DNA of 64,000 bases from an uncultured Dysosmobacter sp. (GCA_934565855.1 CAKTIO010000007.1:124001-188000); one strand, 5' to 3'. Counted from the first letter of the stretch, positions 49,862 to 59,360 are shown. Notes: generated from the letters alone by a model not told the origin. A program made the numbers and translations.

Positions 49862-49890
49862 TTGATTTTTGAAAAGACCCACGCTATACT
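49862..49890 (+). promoter_or_regulatory. Consensus-like promoter of a short transcript
   Basis: TTGATT (49862-49867), 17 bases, TATACT (49885-49890). It drives the 24-codon ORF at 49931. Confidence 0.75.
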
Positions 49891-49930
49891 GTGACCTGTA
49901 AAACAGAACAGGAAGGAGCGTGATAGAACA

Positions 49931-50005
49931 ATGACTGAAAAGGTTATCTATGATCTGGACGACATGATCTACGGCAGCTGCACCACGGTGCCCAGCGAGC
50001 GGTAA
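49931..50005 (+). CDS. 24-residue peptide with its own promoter and terminator
   Basis: ATG at 49931 with GGAAGGAG 12 bases upstream opens a 24-codon frame ending TAA at 50003-50005. The peptide is acidic in the middle, begins MTEKVIYD and ends SCTTVPSER with a single cysteine. A good promoter lies 41 bases before and a terminator 19 bases after. It does not look like an amino-acid attenuation leader (no codon run), nor like any small protein I recognise. It could be a small regulatory protein, a peptide signal or the coding part of a dual-function RNA. Too short for ordinary gene callers. Confidence 0.5.
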   Translation: MTEKVIYDLDDMIYGSCTTVPSER

Positions 50006-50023
50006 GACAGCAAGGTCCCGGAG

Positions 50024-50056
50024 AAGCCACGCGGAAGCGGGGGCTTTATTTTTTTA
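50024..50056 (+). terminator. Terminator after the 24-codon ORF
   Basis: AAGCC-A-CGC, GGAA loop, GCG-GG-GGCTT stem followed by TATTTTTTT. Confidence 0.75.
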
Positions 50057-50195
50057 CAGTTGGAAAAGGCGGCAGGGCGTGTCTGAGGAGCTTTCCGAGA
50101 GACAGCCACCCCTTTTGCAGCGGCAGGAGCATCCTGCCAGAGGGAAGAGAGCGGCGTAGAACCCGAAAAGGGGGATATGCCGCTGATTTTTTATT
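50057..50195 (+). ncRNA. Candidate structured RNA ending in a terminator
   Basis: Three consecutive hairpins can be drawn: AGGG...GTGTCT with AGACA...CCCCT (about 50071-50113), GGCAGGA-GCA-TCCTGCC (50122-50138), and AGCGGC...GCCGCT (50150-50185) followed by GATTTTTT. No ORF fits. It may be an attenuator downstream of the peptide gene or an independent RNA or riboswitch for the next lipoprotein gene. It matches no riboswitch family I know. The remaining 50196-50328 shows only AT-rich promoter-like sequence. Confidence 0.4.
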
Positions 50196-50328
50196 CATTT
50201 TGTAGTGAAAACTGTAAAAAACTGTTGGATTTTATGCGCATCTTATGATACCTTAATAATAAAGAAAGCATAGCCTCTGGAAATTCGGCGGCAGGGAGAA
50301 ACGCCGGAGGAAAAAAGGGGAGAGAGTG

Positions 50329-50991
50329 ATGGGAAAAGTGGGGATTTGCCTGGCGCTGGTGTGTGTGCTGGCGCTGACAGGCTGCGCCGCGCGGGAGCCG
50401 GAGCTGTTGCCCGCCAGCATTCTGGTGGAGGAGGGAGAGACGCCGCGCCCGTCGGACAGCGGTGCGTCCCAGGAGCTGGTATTGCAGGCAGTGGATGTGA
50501 AGCAGGAGACGCTTCCGCTGACGGACGGTGAGGTGTTGTCCGCTTACCAGCGGGCAGTCACGGCATATGGCTGGTTCGACCGGGAAAACCTGCCCTGCGG
50601 GCAGGAGACCGTTACGATGGAGGGCTGCCGCTATTACCGGGTGGAGGACCCGATGTTCTCGGATGTGGAGGACCTGCGGATCTACCTGCGCAGCATTTTC
50701 TCACAGGAGATCGTGGAGCGGCTGCTGCCTGCCGGAGAGGGCGATGCGCCCCGCTACCGGGATATTGGCGGCGCACTGTTTGTGCTGCCCTTTCATCGGG
50801 AGGAGGATCTGCGGAAGGGAACGGTGAATGTGGCGGTGGAGCAGGCAGCGGATACCGCCTACATGGTCAATGTCACGGTGGAGCTGCTGGACGAGGAGCT
50901 GAAAAACGTTACCGGCATGGAGTGCTGCGCCTTTCCCTATGAGCTGACGGAGGGACGCTGGGTATTCACGGATTTTCAGCTGGTGAAGTAA
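50329..50991 (+). CDS. Hypothetical lipoprotein
   Basis: A 220-residue protein with a signal peptide and lipobox LTGC (lipid-anchored Cys at about 19), a Ser/Glu-rich linker and a mixed alpha/beta domain (about 55-220) with ENLPCGQETVTMEGCRYYRV and DLRIYLRSIFSQEIVERLLP. The pattern resembles the IseA/DL-endopeptidase-inhibitor or NTF2-like lipoproteins of Clostridia, but I cannot assign it. The end, LTEGRWVFTDFQLV, is typical of NTF2-like folds. GGGGAGAG precedes the ATG at 50329. It is alone in its unit and is followed by a strong terminator. Confidence 0.8.
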   Translation: MGKVGICLALVCVLALTGCAAREPELLPASILVEEGETPRPSDSGASQELVLQAVDVKQETLPLTDGEVLSAYQRAVTAYGWFDRENLPCGQETVTMEGCRYYRVEDPMFSDVEDLRIYLRSIFSQEIVERLLPAGEGDAPRYRDIGGALFVLPFHREEDLRKGTVNVAVEQAADTAYMVNVTVELLDEELKNVTGMECCAFPYELTEGRWVFTDFQLVK

Positions 50992-51035
50992 AAACGCATA
51001 TTCCAGCCGGCTTTGCGGAGATTCATGATGGAGCG

Positions 51036-51071
51036 AAAAGAGGACGCCTGACCCAAGGCGTCCTCTTTTTT
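51036..51071 (+). terminator. Terminator of the lipoprotein gene
   Basis: GAGGACGCCT / AGGCGTCCTC stem and T6. The rest of the 346-base gap to hppA holds the hppA promoter and a leader hairpin only. Confidence 0.9.
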
Positions 51072-51241
51072 ATACAGGATGGCAGGAAAAGTGGCATCCG
51101 AATGGCTGATTTTTGCAGATTTTGGTACATCATGCGGAAAAAAGCAACGGAAAAAGGCACAAAAAAATGAAGCTCCCCGGCAAATCATTTATGCAAAACG
51201 TAAAAAGAGATTTGTTGCGTATGGACTTAGGTAAGATTACC

Positions 51242-51269
51242 TTGAAAAAGGCGGCAGGAATGTTATAAA
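51242..51269 (+). promoter_or_regulatory. hppA promoter and leader
   Basis: TTGAAA (51242-51247), 16 bases, TATAAA (51264-51269). The leader contains GAGAGGG / CCCTCTC (51287-51312), a short hairpin 26 bases before the start codon. Confidence 0.68.
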
Positions 51270-51337
51270 ATAGCTGTGCTTGACACGAGAGGGATGAAAA
51301 AATACCCTCTCATAATGAAAAAGGAGTGGAGAAAGAC

Positions 51338-53422
51338 ATGGAAAACATGTTCTGGATCGGCTTCGTCGGATTTGCCCTTGCCATTGTGTTTGCAATGCTG
51401 CAAAAGAACAAGGTCATGAGCTATTCCGAGGGAACCGAGAAGATGCAGAAGATCGCGGCTTCCATCCGCGCAGGTGCCAATGCGTACCTGAAGCAGCAGT
51501 ACACCACGGTATTTAAGGTATTTGCCGTCGTATTCGTGATCCTGCTGGCGATGGCATTCGCCACCAACGGCGAGATGCTGTCCAAGTTCACCCCGTTCGC
51601 CTTCCTGACCGGCGGCATCTGGTCGATGCTGGCTGGCTTCATCGGAATGCGGATCGCCACCAACGCCAATGCCCGTACCGCTCAGGCAGCCTCTGAGAGC
51701 CTGAACAAGGGTCTGCGCGTGGCATTCTCCTCCGGCTCCGTCATGGGCTTCACCGTGGTGGGTCTGGGCATGCTGGATATTTCCATCTGGTTCCATCTGC
51801 TGTACTATGTGTTCGGCATCACCGATGCCACCGCTCTTGCCAACGTCATGGTCATGAACGGTATGGGCGCATCCTTCATGGCTCTGTTTGCCCGTGTGGG
51901 CGGCGGTATCTACACCAAGGCCGCTGACGTGGGCGCTGACCTGGTGGGTAAGGTGGAAGCCGGTATCCCCGAGGATGATCCCCGGAACCCCGCTACCATC
52001 GCCGACAACGTGGGCGACAATGTGGGCGACGTGGCTGGCATGGGCGCTGACCTGTATGAGTCCTATGTCGGTTCCATTCTGGCAACCTTTGCACTGAGCG
52101 CCAGCGCAGGCTATGGCTACGCTGGTATGATGTTGCCCATGCTGCTGGCAGTGTGCGGCATCATCTGCTCCATCATCGGCTCCTTCTTCGTGAAGACCAA
52201 GGAGGACGCCACCCAGATGTCCCTGCTGAAGTCCCTGCGTACCGGCACCTATCTGGCAGCGGCTCTGTCCGCTGTGGTGGCAGCTCCCCTGACCTACTAC
52301 ACCGTGGGCAACTGGGGCGTGTATGTCGCTATCCTGTGTGGTCTGGTGGGCGGCAGCGCCATCGGCTACTTCACCGAGTATTACACCTCCGATACCTACA
52401 AGCCCACCCAGAACCTGGCAGCCTCCTCTGAGACCGGCTCCGCGACCGTTATCATCGGCGGTCTGTCTCTGGGCATGAAGTCCACCGTGGCTTCCATCCT
52501 GATCGTTGCAGCAGCTGTCATTATCAGCTTCTACGCGGCAGGCGGCACCGCAGACTTCAAGCTGGGTCTGTACGGCATCGGCATCACCGCCGTGGGCATG
52601 CTGTCCACCCTGGGCATCACTCTGGCAACCGACGCTTACGGTCCTGTGGCAGATAACGCCGGCGGTATCGCTGAGATGGCTGGTCTGCCCGAGACGGTCC
52701 GTGACCGCACCGACGCACTGGATTCTCTGGGCAACACCACTGCCGCTACCGGCAAGGGCTTTGCCATTGGCTCCGCTTCTCTGACCGCTCTGGCTCTGCT
52801 GGTGTCCTATGTGAACATCGTAGAGGCAAAGGGCGTGGAGATGGACCTGTCCCTGACCAACCCGACCATTCTGGTGGGTCTGTTCATCGGCGCAATGCTG
52901 ACCTTCGTGTTCTCCGCATTCACCATGAGCGCCGTGCAGACTGCTGCACAGTCCATCGTGGTGGAGGTCCGTCGCCAGTTCCGCGAGATCGCAGGCATCA
53001 TGGATTACAAGGCAGACCCCGACTATGCTTCCTGCGTCAGCCTGTGCACCAAGGGCGCCCTGCATGAGATGGTCGCTCCCGCTCTGCTGGCAATCATCGT
53101 TCCCATCCTGACCGGTATTGTTCTGGGCACCGAAGGCGTTGTGGGTCTGCTGGGCGGCGTGTCCGTCACCGGTTTCGCTATGGCAGTCTTCATGTCCAAC
53201 GCTGGCGGCGCTTGGGATAACGCCAAGAAGTACATCGAGTCCGGTCATCACGGCGGCAAGGGTTCCGACTGCCACAAGGCAGCTGTCGTGGGCGATACCG
53301 TGGGCGATCCCTTCAAGGATACCGCCGGTCCGTCCCTGAATATCCTGATCAAGCTGTGCTCCACGGTTTCCATCGTGTTCTCCGGTCTGATCATCAGCTT
53401 CAACCTGATGAATCTGCTGTAA
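51338..53422 (+). CDS. hppA: Membrane-bound ion-translocating pyrophosphatase
   Basis: A 694-residue integral membrane protein with about 16 helices that couples hydrolysis of pyrophosphate to export of Na+ or H+. The catalytic motif is [20 protein letters not shown], with [10 protein letters not shown] and [18 protein letters not shown] at the second acidic site. The stretch [16 protein letters not shown], with Ala in place of the Lys found in K+-independent enzymes, marks it as K+-dependent; many such enzymes of anaerobes pump Na+. ATG at 51338 has AAGGAG upstream; the GTG at 51326 sits on that site. Codon bias indicates high expression. Confidence 0.97.
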   Translation: MENMFWIGFVGFALAIVFAMLQKNKVMSYSEGTEKMQKIAASIRAGANAYLKQQYTTVFKVFAVVFVILLAMAFATNGEMLSKFTPFAFLTGGIWSMLAGFIGMRIATNANARTAQAASESLNKGLRVAFSSGSVMGFTVVGLGMLDISIWFHLLYYVFGITDATALANVMVMNGMGASFMALFARVGGGIYTKAADVGADLVGKVEAGIPEDDPRNPATIADNVGDNVGDVAGMGADLYESYVGSILATFALSASAGYGYAGMMLPMLLAVCGIICSIIGSFFVKTKEDATQMSLLKSLRTGTYLAAALSAVVAAPLTYYTVGNWGVYVAILCGLVGGSAIGYFTEYYTSDTYKPTQNLAASSETGSATVIIGGLSLGMKSTVASILIVAAAVIISFYAAGGTADFKLGLYGIGITAVGMLSTLGITLATDAYGPVADNAGGIAEMAGLPETVRDRTDALDSLGNTTAATGKGFAIGSASLTALALLVSYVNIVEAKGVEMDLSLTNPTILVGLFIGAMLTFVFSAFTMSAVQTAAQSIVVEVRRQFREIAGIMDYKADPDYASCVSLCTKGALHEMVAPALLAIIVPILTGIVLGTEGVVGLLGGVSVTGFAMAVFMSNAGGAWDNAKKYIESGHHGGKGSDCHKAAVVGDTVGDPFKDTAGPSLNILIKLCSTVSIVFSGLIISFNLMNLL

Positions 53423-53489
53423 GAGCAAGCCTTACAGTCAGAACGAAGTTCCCGGCGAAACAGCGGATACTTCTGAGAGTACAACACAG

Positions 53490-53526
53490 AACCTCCCGAA
53501 CCAGATCTGGTTCGGGAGGTTTTTTT
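53490..53526 (+). terminator. hppA terminator
   Basis: A perfect palindrome starting AACCTCCCGAACCAG, 16 bp per arm, with T6. Confidence 0.92.
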
Positions 53527-53617
53527 CATCAACGGTAGAAGCTTCGGTATTCCTGTGCTATGATGGCAATATCATGCGGCGGGATGAATCCCGGTGAAGG
53601 AGAGAAGGAATCAGGCT

Positions 53618-54541
53618 ATGAAAGGAAGCATTTGTGTTTTAGCGTTGCTGCTGTCAGCGGGGCTTTGCATGGGCTGCGGCAGCGAAAGGGTGGAAAGCAG
53701 CGGTTCGGGCGTGGGAAGCAGCGCCGCTCAGGTAGAGGAACCGGTCAGTTCCGCAGACAGCAGTGTTCCACAGGCTGTGGAAGAGCTGGACGGCATCCGC
53801 GATTACTCCGAAGAGCTTCAGGCAGATGTCGATAACGTGGTGTCCAACTCCGCATCCCTCCGGGAGGAGCTGGAGGGTGTGGAAACGCTCAGTCAAAAAT
53901 ATACTGAGCTGGCGAAAACAGCGCAGACACAGGGGGAAATGAATGTGGCCTCCGGGTGGTTTTTTACGCTATGGGATACGGAATTGAACCGCCTTTGGGA
54001 CAGGTTCGGCGATTCCGCAGACCAGCAGACAAAGGAGCAGGTCCTCGCGGAGCAGAGGAATTGGATCGCCATGAAGGAGGAAGCGGCGCTGCTGAGCGTT
54101 GGGACCAGTGAAGAAAACGGCAGCATGTATCCGCTGCTTCGGAACGCCTTTCTGGAGGAGATCACCAGAAACCGGGCGTATCTTCTGGCAGATGAGTTGG
54201 CGAAGGTCAAGGGGGAGGACTTTGCCGTACCGGAGGCGCCGGTGGAGCACAGTCTGTTTGTGGATAACCAGGGAACGGGGAGAATATACAGCTTCCTGCT
54301 TGTCCAGCAGGACGGAGAGGGGCGGTACCAGGCAAAAGTCTCTGTTTACAGACAGGGGGAAATAGAGGGGAGTTATACCGGTAATGGCAGCGCCACACTT
54401 GACTTCACCTCGGACGACGGTGCTGTGAAGGGAACCATTCAGCTCAACGGATGGGATGGCGCGGTCTTTCGGGTGACAGAGGTCTCCGGCGAATCGCCGT
54501 TTTCGGTAGGAGAAGAGACGGAATTTCCCTTTGCATTCTGA
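53618..54541 (+). CDS. Lipoprotein with LprI-like (DUF1311) domain
   Basis: A 307-residue lipoprotein: signal peptide with lipobox LCMGC, a Ser/Val/Gln-rich linker (to about 55), then a lysozyme-inhibitor LprI-like helical segment (about 70-165) with the typical tail EQVLAEQRNWIAMKEEAALL, and a beta-rich C-terminal domain (about 205-307) such as TLDFTSDDGAVKGTIQLNGW. LprI-type domains bind and block lysozyme in some bacteria, but the family is broad. AAGGAGAGAAGGAA precedes ATG at 53618. It has its own terminator. Confidence 0.78.
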   Translation: MKGSICVLALLLSAGLCMGCGSERVESSGSGVGSSAAQVEEPVSSADSSVPQAVEELDGIRDYSEELQADVDNVVSNSASLREELEGVETLSQKYTELAKTAQTQGEMNVASGWFFTLWDTELNRLWDRFGDSADQQTKEQVLAEQRNWIAMKEEAALLSVGTSEENGSMYPLLRNAFLEEITRNRAYLLADELAKVKGEDFAVPEAPVEHSLFVDNQGTGRIYSFLLVQQDGEGRYQAKVSVYRQGEIEGSYTGNGSATLDFTSDDGAVKGTIQLNGWDGAVFRVTEVSGESPFSVGEETEFPFAF

Positions 54542-54559
54542 AATAGCTATTACAGCACA

Positions 54560-54597
54560 AAAAATTCCCGGAGGACCGCAGCCCTCCGGGAATTTTT
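54560..54597. terminator. Terminator between convergent genes
   Basis: AAAAATTCCCGGAGG pairs with CCTCCGGGAATTTTT around 7 bases; works on both strands. Confidence 0.9.
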
Positions 54598-54626
54598 CGT
54601 TATGTTATATGGTGTGTGCCGGAAAA

Positions 54627-55412
54627 TCAGAAGCTGCCGTTCATGGCATCCATATTCCGGTCATCCAGTGCCTGCTTGGCAAGCTCAAAATAGCCAATTT
54701 CAGTGGTTTCATACTGGGGCAGATAGTGGGGAGCAATGAGAATGGTGAATACGCCGCAGATCAGGACCTGTACCACGCCGGGAAGCTGAAGTCCCGGCAG
54801 AGTATAGCCGGGCAGAAGCAGGTCACTGTAGTAGAAATACAGGTTCGGCAGGCTTGCCAGCAGTGCCCAGCCTATATAGCTCAGGTCCAGCGCCAGCAGG
54901 TGGAGTTTGTATCCGTAGGTCTGCTGCTTGCTGAGCCGCAGTGCCTCCATGACGTCCAGCTCCGGATTTTCACACAGGTTCAGAATGGCGAAGCGGTAGC
55001 GGTACATGGCAATGATGCCAGGAATGAAGAACAGCATGCTCCACAGAACGATAAAGAGGTATTCCACTACATATAATAGAATGATCTTTCCCACAAGGGA
55101 GAAGCCGTCAAACAGAGCGAGGTACTCCACCCGCTCACTCCGGCGGATCGCCATGCAGTAAAGGTAGCAGCCTACGCCCAGCACCAGTCCCATCAGCTGG
55201 GACAGGATGCTCAGAAACATGCTCAGGGGATTGGTGTCAAAAAAGAGGAAGGAACTTACCGGCAGGGCGGAATCCGCCACTGTGGTGATAACGTCCATCA
55301 GGGTGGTCAGGCAGAGAAACAGGGTGAAAAAGCCCACGGCAGAGACCTGTGCGTCCCGCAGAAGCCGGCGGGACTCCGCCTTCATCTGCCTGCGGTCAAT
55401 GGATTGAAACAT
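54627..55412 (-). CDS. DUF975 family membrane protein
   Basis: A 261-residue membrane protein of the DUF975 type: an N-terminal amphipathic region (RRQMKAESRRLLRDAQVSAV), about six hydrophobic segments, and the family-typical FFIPGIIAMYRYRFAILNLCE and ALRLSKQQTYGYKLHLLALDLSYIGW. Function is unknown. AGGAGGC is found upstream of ATG at 55412. It is a single-gene unit divergent from the rnf operon. Confidence 0.87.
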   Translation of the reverse strand: MFQSIDRRQMKAESRRLLRDAQVSAVGFFTLFLCLTTLMDVITTVADSALPVSSFLFFDTNPLSMFLSILSQLMGLVLGVGCYLYCMAIRRSERVEYLALFDGFSLVGKIILLYVVEYLFIVLWSMLFFIPGIIAMYRYRFAILNLCENPELDVMEALRLSKQQTYGYKLHLLALDLSYIGWALLASLPNLYFYYSDLLLPGYTLPGLQLPGVVQVLICGVFTILIAPHYLPQYETTEIGYFELAKQALDDRNMDAMNGSF

Positions 55413-55618
55413 AAAAAGCCTCCTGGTTCAGGAAATGGGGGACCGTCCGCGGTCCGGTAAAGGTCAGTGTAGCACAGGCTGGAAAAAAAGACAAGAAAGG
55501 AGGAGAAAAGATGGTGATTATTTTCACGGAATTTCTAATTTTCAGGTGAATTCTGGAAAAAACGCTAAAAAAACGTTTAGGAGGTAACAAATTGTGCGGA
55601 AATGTGCCGTTCATAGTC

Positions 55619-55647
55619 TGGACATTTTATAAAAACTGGTGTAAAAT
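55619..55647 (+). promoter_or_regulatory. rnf operon promoter
   Basis: TGGACA (55619-55624), 17 bases, TAAAAT (55642-55647), 56 bases before rnfC. The 55413-55618 stretch shows no gene. Confidence 0.75.
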
Positions 55648-55702
55648 AAAACGCAGTATGTGGTAGCAAAAACTACCAAGGAGTAAAAATGAGGTGAAGA
55701 CA

Positions 55703-57067
55703 ATGGCACAAGCTTTCTTTGGCGGCGTTCATCCCAACGATATGAAAGCCGCGACCAATGAAAAGGCCATCGAACAGCTGGCACCCCCGGCACAGGTGGT
55801 CATTCCCATGTCGATGCACTTTGGCGCACCATGCACCCCCCTTGTAAAAGCGGGCGACCATGTGAAGGTGGGTCAGAAGATCGGCGAGTTCCATGGTCTG
55901 GGCGCACCGATCCACGCAAGTGTTTCCGGTACGGTCAAGGTGGTGGAGCCCCGTCCCTATTCCATGGGCGGCAACATGATGTCCGTGGTCATCGACAACG
56001 ACTTCAAGGATGAGCTGTCCGAAGAGGTCCAGGCTCCTGCCGACCCCGACGCCCTCTCTGTGGAGGAGATGATCGAGGCGGTGAAGAACGCTGGTATCGT
56101 CGGTATGGGCGGCGCGACCTTCCCCACCCATGTGAAGATCTCCGGCGGCATCGGCAAGGTGGATACCGTGATCATCAACGGCGCAGAGTGCGAGCCGTAC
56201 ATCACCGGCGACCACCGCACCATGCTGGAGCGTCCCGAGGAGATCATCGGCGGCTGCATTTATCTCGCCAAGATGTTCGGCGTGGATAAGGTGGTCATCG
56301 GCGTCGAGGACAACAAGATGAACGGCATCGAGTCCCTGAACAAGACCATTGCCGAAAAGAATGCCCCCGTGGTGGTAGAGCCGCTGCACTGCCGTTACCC
56401 TCAGGGCGGTGAGAAGCAGCTGTGCCAGGCGATCACCGGCAAGCAGGTGCCTCCCGGAGGACTGCCTGCCAACATCGGCTGCGCGGTGTTCAACATCAAC
56501 ACCACCTGCGCCATTTTCCGTGCCATCACCCAGGGCATGCCTGTGGTGCGCAAGATCGTCACCGTGTCCGGCTCCGGCGTCATCGAGCCGAAGAACATCG
56601 AGTGTCCCATCGGCACCCCGGTGTCCTGCCTGTTCGACGCCTGCGGCGGTTTGAAGGACGGTACATACAAGTTGGTCATGGGCGGTCCCATGATGGGCAT
56701 GGCTCAGTACACGGCGGATGTTCCCGTGGGCAAGGGTACCGGCGCAATGCTGGCATTCTGCGAGAACGAGGAGCAGACCGTGGAGCATCCCCAGTGCATC
56801 CGCTGCGGCAAGTGCGTTGCCGCCTGCCCCATGCACCTGGAGCCCCTGTTTATGTACCAGTACGCATCCAAGAATATGCTGGATGAGCTGAACGACGCCC
56901 ACATCATGGACTGCATGGAGTGTGGCGCCTGCACCTACACCTGTCCCGCCCGTATGCACCTGGTCCAGATGTTCAAGACCGGCAAGCAGAAGCTGAAGGA
57001 CAAGATGGCGGCTGAGAAGGCTGCTGCCGAGGCAAAGAAAGCTGCGGCAGAGAAGAAGGAGGCGTAA
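55703..57067 (+). CDS. rnfC: Rnf complex subunit RnfC
   Basis: A 454-residue peripheral subunit that takes electrons from NADH or passes them to it in the ferredoxin:NAD+ oxidoreductase. The NADH/FMN-binding domain (about 130-330: GMGGATFPTHVKI, NGAECEPYITGDHRTM) is followed by two [4Fe-4S] motifs, CIRCGKCVAACP near 364 and CMECGACTYTCPA near 404. An Ala/Lys/Glu-rich tail closes the protein. ATG at 55703 has GAGGTG upstream. First gene of the CDGEAB operon, 3 bases before rnfD. Confidence 0.97.
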   Translation: MAQAFFGGVHPNDMKAATNEKAIEQLAPPAQVVIPMSMHFGAPCTPLVKAGDHVKVGQKIGEFHGLGAPIHASVSGTVKVVEPRPYSMGGNMMSVVIDNDFKDELSEEVQAPADPDALSVEEMIEAVKNAGIVGMGGATFPTHVKISGGIGKVDTVIINGAECEPYITGDHRTMLERPEEIIGGCIYLAKMFGVDKVVIGVEDNKMNGIESLNKTIAEKNAPVVVEPLHCRYPQGGEKQLCQAITGKQVPPGGLPANIGCAVFNINTTCAIFRAITQGMPVVRKIVTVSGSGVIEPKNIECPIGTPVSCLFDACGGLKDGTYKLVMGGPMMGMAQYTADVPVGKGTGAMLAFCENEEQTVEHPQCIRCGKCVAACPMHLEPLFMYQYASKNMLDELNDAHIMDCMECGACTYTCPARMHLVQMFKTGKQKLKDKMAAEKAAAEAKKAAAEKKEA

Positions 57068-57070
57068 CTC

Positions 57071-58108
57071 ATGACTGATTATAAGAATCTGAAGCTGATT
57101 GCGACTTCTTCTCCCCACATCCGTGCAGCAGAGAACACCAAGTCCATCATGCTGGATGTTATCATTGCAATGGTACCGGCACTGGCATTTGCCTGCTACT
57201 GGTTCGGTCCCCGGGCGCTGACCCTGACCTGCGTGTCCGTCATCGCCTGTATGTTCTGGGAGTGGCTGTACCGTAAGGCTTTGAAGAAGCCCCAGTCCGT
57301 GGGCGACCTCAGCGCCGTGGTCACCGGCATGCTGCTGGCATTCGTTTCTCCCGTGACGCTGGAATACTGGAAGATCATCATCGGCGCGTTCTTCTCCATC
57401 GTGGTGGTCAAGCAGCTGTTCGGCGGCATCGGCAAGAACTTCGTGAACCCCGCTCTGGCAGGTCGTGCTTTCATGCTGGCTTCCTGGGCAGGCTCCATGA
57501 CCTCCTGGGTGGATTCCACCGCAGGCGGCAAGGCTCCCATCTTCGGCACCTCTGCGGATGTGGTCACCTCCGCAACGCCTCTGGCACAGATGAAGGGCGA
57601 CGACATCGCTGCTACCTTCGCCGCCATGAGCGAGAAGTACTCCGTAATGGATATGTTCCTTGGTAAGATCGGCGGCTCCCTGGGTGAGGTTTCCGCCCTG
57701 CTGCTGATCTGCGGCGGTGTGTACCTGATTGTCCGCAAGGTCATCACCTGGCACACTCCCGTGGCTTACATTGCTACGGTGGCTGTGCTGACCCTGCTGT
57801 TCCCCCGCGGCGGCGTGGACAACCTGCAGTGGATGCTGTATAACGTGTTTGGCGGCGGTTTGATGCTGGGTGCCTTCTTCATGGCAACCGACTACGCCAC
57901 CTCTCCCGTTACCCACAAGGGGCAGCTGATCTTCGGCATTGGCTGCGGTCTGCTGACGGTGTTTATCCGTTACTTCGGCTCCTATAACGAGGGCGTCTGC
58001 TACTCCATCATGGTGATGAACTGCTTTGTCGCTCTGATCGACAGTCATACTCGTCCCACTCGTTTTGGTGTTGTGAAATCCGAGAAGAAGGAGGCGGCTG
58101 CGAAATGA
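57071..58108 (+). CDS. rnfD: Rnf complex subunit RnfD
   Basis: A 345-residue integral membrane subunit with about nine helices, carrying covalent FMN in the SxT/SATxx-type site (TSATPLAQMKG at about 171, Thr in SAT). FGGIGKNFVNPALAGRAFML and YFGSYNEGVCYSIMVMN are family motifs. Together with RnfE/A it forms the ion path. It overlaps rnfG by 4 bases. Confidence 0.97.
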   Translation: MTDYKNLKLIATSSPHIRAAENTKSIMLDVIIAMVPALAFACYWFGPRALTLTCVSVIACMFWEWLYRKALKKPQSVGDLSAVVTGMLLAFVSPVTLEYWKIIIGAFFSIVVVKQLFGGIGKNFVNPALAGRAFMLASWAGSMTSWVDSTAGGKAPIFGTSADVVTSATPLAQMKGDDIAATFAAMSEKYSVMDMFLGKIGGSLGEVSALLLICGGVYLIVRKVITWHTPVAYIATVAVLTLLFPRGGVDNLQWMLYNVFGGGLMLGAFFMATDYATSPVTHKGQLIFGIGCGLLTVFIRYFGSYNEGVCYSIMVMNCFVALIDSHTRPTRFGVVKSEKKEAAAK

Positions 58109-58731
58109 GTAACGAAGCCAAGGAAAAGATCCAGATGGATCCCAAATATCTTCTGAAGCTGACAATGACTCTGCTCATCACCTGCGCCATCGTGGCAGGA
58201 TTGCTGGGCTTTGTCAATCAGCTGACTCTGCCCAACATTACGGCAGCCAATGAGAGAAAGACCAATGAGGCTCTGACAGCAGTGTTTGAGGACGCTTCTG
58301 CCCCCGAGTTCTCTGAAATGGACATTACCGACGATGTTGCCGCGGCGGCATCCTCCTTCGGCGCTACGATGGAGAACCTCTACGAGGCAAAGGACGGCGG
58401 CTCCACCATCGGCTACGCGGTCAAGCTGACAGCCTCCGGCTCTCAGGGTCTGATCGAGATGGTCATCGGTGTGGACGCTGACCAGACCGTTACCGGCGTT
58501 TCCATCGTGGACAACTCCGAGACCTCCGGTATTGGCTCTAAGGTCATGAACAACGACCCGCTGCCCTCCGGCGTGGGTGTTCTGGACCAGTTCAAGGGCA
58601 TGAGCCAGGCAAACGGCGAGCTGAAGGTCGGCTCCAATGTGGATGCCATCTCCGGTGCTACCGTATCCTCCAAGGGCGTGACCAAGGGCGTCAACGGCGC
58701 TCTGGCTGCCGTGGCAGCTGTCATGGGCTGA
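58105..58731 (+). CDS. rnfG: Rnf complex subunit RnfG
   Basis: A 208-residue subunit with one N-terminal membrane helix (LTMTLLITCAIVAGLLGFV) and an extracytoplasmic FMN-binding domain. The flavin is attached to the Thr of SGATVSSKGV near residue 185. It carries electrons between RnfD and the outer flavin site. Starts within the rnfD stop (ATGA). Confidence 0.96.
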   Translation: MSNEAKEKIQMDPKYLLKLTMTLLITCAIVAGLLGFVNQLTLPNITAANERKTNEALTAVFEDASAPEFSEMDITDDVAAAASSFGATMENLYEAKDGGSTIGYAVKLTASGSQGLIEMVIGVDADQTVTGVSIVDNSETSGIGSKVMNNDPLPSGVGVLDQFKGMSQANGELKVGSNVDAISGATVSSKGVTKGVNGALAAVAAVMG

Positions 58732-58748
58732 GAAAGGGGAGCTGAAAG

Positions 58749-59360
58749 ATGAACTTCAAGAAACAGTTTAAGGAAGGTCTGATTACCAACAACCCCGTTC
58801 TGGTTCAGCTGCTGGGTATGTGTTCTACACTGGCAATCACCACCTCCATCATCAACGGTTTGGGCATGGGCGTGTCCGTTCTCATCATCCTGACCCTGTC
58901 CAACATGGTTATTTCCGCCATTCGTAAGATCGTTCCCAACAAGATCCGTATCGCCATGTATATCGTGGTCATCGCCGGCTTCGTGACCTGCGTGGACCTG
59001 CTGCTGCAGGCGTTCGTTCCCGCGGTTGCCGCATCCCTGGGCGTGTTCATCCCCCTGATCGTGGTGAACTGCATCATCCTGGGTCGTGCCGAGGCATTCG
59101 CCGCCAAGAACGGCGTGGTGGCTTCCGCAGTGGACGGTATCTGCCAGGGTATCGGCTATACGCTGGTCCTGCTGGCAATGTCCGCCATCCGTGAGCTGCT
59201 GGGTGCAGGCACGCTGGCAGGCATTCGCATCATTCCGGAGCAGTTCTCCATCGGTCTGCTGACCCTGCCTGTGGGCGGCTTCCTGATTCTGGGTACCCTG
59301 ATCGCAACCATGCAGTGGGCGCTTTCCAGACCCAAGAAGAATAAGGAGGAGAGCAAGTAA
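58749..59360 (+). CDS. rnfE: Rnf complex subunit RnfE
   Basis: A 203-residue six-helix membrane subunit. Family motifs are NPVLVQLLGMCSTLAITTSI (including the Cys that binds an in-membrane iron-sulfur centre), VNCIILGRAEAFAAKNG and AIRELLGAGTL. It pairs with RnfA, to which it is distantly related. Its stop overlaps the rnfA start by one base (TAATG). Confidence 0.97.
   Translation: MNFKKQFKEGLITNNPVLVQLLGMCSTLAITTSIINGLGMGVSVLIILTLSNMVISAIRKIVPNKIRIAMYIVVIAGFVTCVDLLLQAFVPAVAASLGVFIPLIVVNCIILGRAEAFAAKNGVVASAVDGICQGIGYTLVLLAMSAIRELLGAGTLAGIRIIPEQFSIGLLTLPVGGFLILGTLIATMQWALSRPKKNKEESK

Noticed and set aside
50060..50195. Cobalamin riboswitch (GCCAC and GGGAAG elements noticed)
   Set aside because: There is no B12 box (CAGGAGACCTGCC) and the core GGTGNNANTCCG-type elements are missing.
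51263..53428. A 721-codon minus-strand frame opposite hppA, and similar long antisense frames opposite mfd, gpmI, pgk, acoC, rnfC and lpdA
   Set aside because: They are shadows produced by the codon bias of highly expressed GC-rich genes; they are rich in His/Gln/Gly, lack ribosome sites and lie exactly opposite well-identified genes.
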